DNA of 64,000 nucleotides from NCBI RefSeq assembly GCF_001792815.1, contig NZ_CP017674.1, positions 2,480,001 to 2,544,000 on the forward strand, given 5' to 3'. Shown here piece by piece: positions 63,775 through 64,000 of the stretch. This DNA comes from Microbacterium sp. BH-3-3-3 (GTDB lineage: Bacteria; Actinomycetota; Actinomycetes; Actinomycetales; Microbacteriaceae). The notes beneath the pieces are model-generated. The model saw only the letters and a program-made list of their open reading frames with translations. It had not been told where the DNA came from and did no database searches. A program made the translations under genes and the position numbers. How positions within the stretch are numbered: the stretch's first letter is position 1; the number at the start of each line of letters is the position of its first letter.

Positions 63775-64000
63775 TCGAAGAGATGCGCCTGCGCGATCTC
63801 GGTGTGATCGCCGACGCCACCTTGCCCATGGGACGGGGATTCACCGCCATCACGGGCGAGACCGGCGCCGGCAAGACGATGGTCGTCACCGGTCTCGGAC
63901 TGCTGCTCGGCCAGCGCGCCGACTCGAGCGCCGTGCGCAAGGGCGCGGCGCAGGCGACGGTCGAGGGCGTCTGGCTCGTTCCCGAGGACGGCCCCGTGGC
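63771..64000 (+). CDS. recN: DNA repair protein RecN, N-terminal part
   Basis: The ATG at 63771 overlaps the nadK stop by 4 bases and the frame runs off the end of the window after about 76 residues. The start MIEEMRLRDLGVIADATLPMGRGFTAITGETGAGKTMVVTGLGLLLGQRADSSAVRKG matches the RecN/SMC-like ATPase, with Walker A GETGAGKT near residue 29. Full RecN would be about 550-570 residues and acts in double-strand-break repair. The rest lies outside the window. Confidence 0.95.
   Translation, partial: MIEEMRLRDLGVIADATLPMGRGFTAITGETGAGKTMVVTGLGLLLGQRADSSAVRKGAAQATVEGVWLVPEDGPV

Overview
The window is a GC-rich chromosomal segment of an actinobacterium of the family Microbacteriaceae, most likely Microbacterium. 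The 16S rRNA gene at about 53,668-55,191 has Microbacterium-type variable regions. Codon choice is strongly G/C at third positions, and the order rRNA operon, repeat/TPR protein, HAD phosphatase, small protein, tlyA, nadK, recN fits this family. I see no prophage, insertion sequence, tRNA or CRISPR array.

Layout. 1-2,895: the tail of a DUF808 membrane protein, an alpha/beta hydrolase and a double-length IclR-type regulator. 3,034-7,739: a tightly overlapped amine/amino-acid catabolic operon (sarcosine-oxidase-like flavoenzyme, cupin, PaiB-like FMN protein, ornithine-cyclodeaminase-like enzyme, YtcJ-like amidohydrolase). 7,896-9,471: a phthalate-dioxygenase-reductase-like flavin/2Fe-2S protein and a PNPOx-like protein. 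9,622-25,271: a catabolic island with a PucR regulator, a divergent DUF917 gene, a frameshifted HyuA-like gene, a peptide/nickel-type ABC importer (one gene fuses permease and ATPase), a GAF/PucR-type regulator, and an operon that looks made for mevalonate breakdown (class II HMG-CoA reductase, HMG-CoA lyase, type III CoA-transferase, hot-dog hydratase). 25,464-33,598: a flavin reductase and a YtfQ-R-T-YjfF sugar importer with a second ATPase and a LacI regulator. 33,662-37,606: a CitMHS citrate transporter divergent from a CitA/CitB-type two-component system. 37,762-45,409: an alpha-glucan locus (two GH13 enzymes, a ROK repressor, a maltose-type ABC importer). 45,719-53,132: seven genes for surface glycan assembly (six glycosyltransferases and a WcbI-like protein) read outward from one divergent promoter region. 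53,137-58,985: an rRNA operon (16S-23S-5S, no spacer tRNA). 59,022-64,000: housekeeping genes ending in a partial recN.

How it works together: most of the window is substrate capture coupled to catabolism (importer, enzymes and a local regulator in each block), as expected for a soil or plant heterotroph.

Points that stand out: the heptamer GGATGCC/GGCATCC is very frequent, crosses reading frames against codon preference and forms an inverted pair inside a terminator; every convergent gene junction carries a palindrome; several genes have a -10 box 6-7 bases before the start codon and no ribosome-binding site (probable leaderless transcripts); one glycosyltransferase appears to start with AUC. 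All calls come from reading the sequence and from family knowledge; no database search was run.
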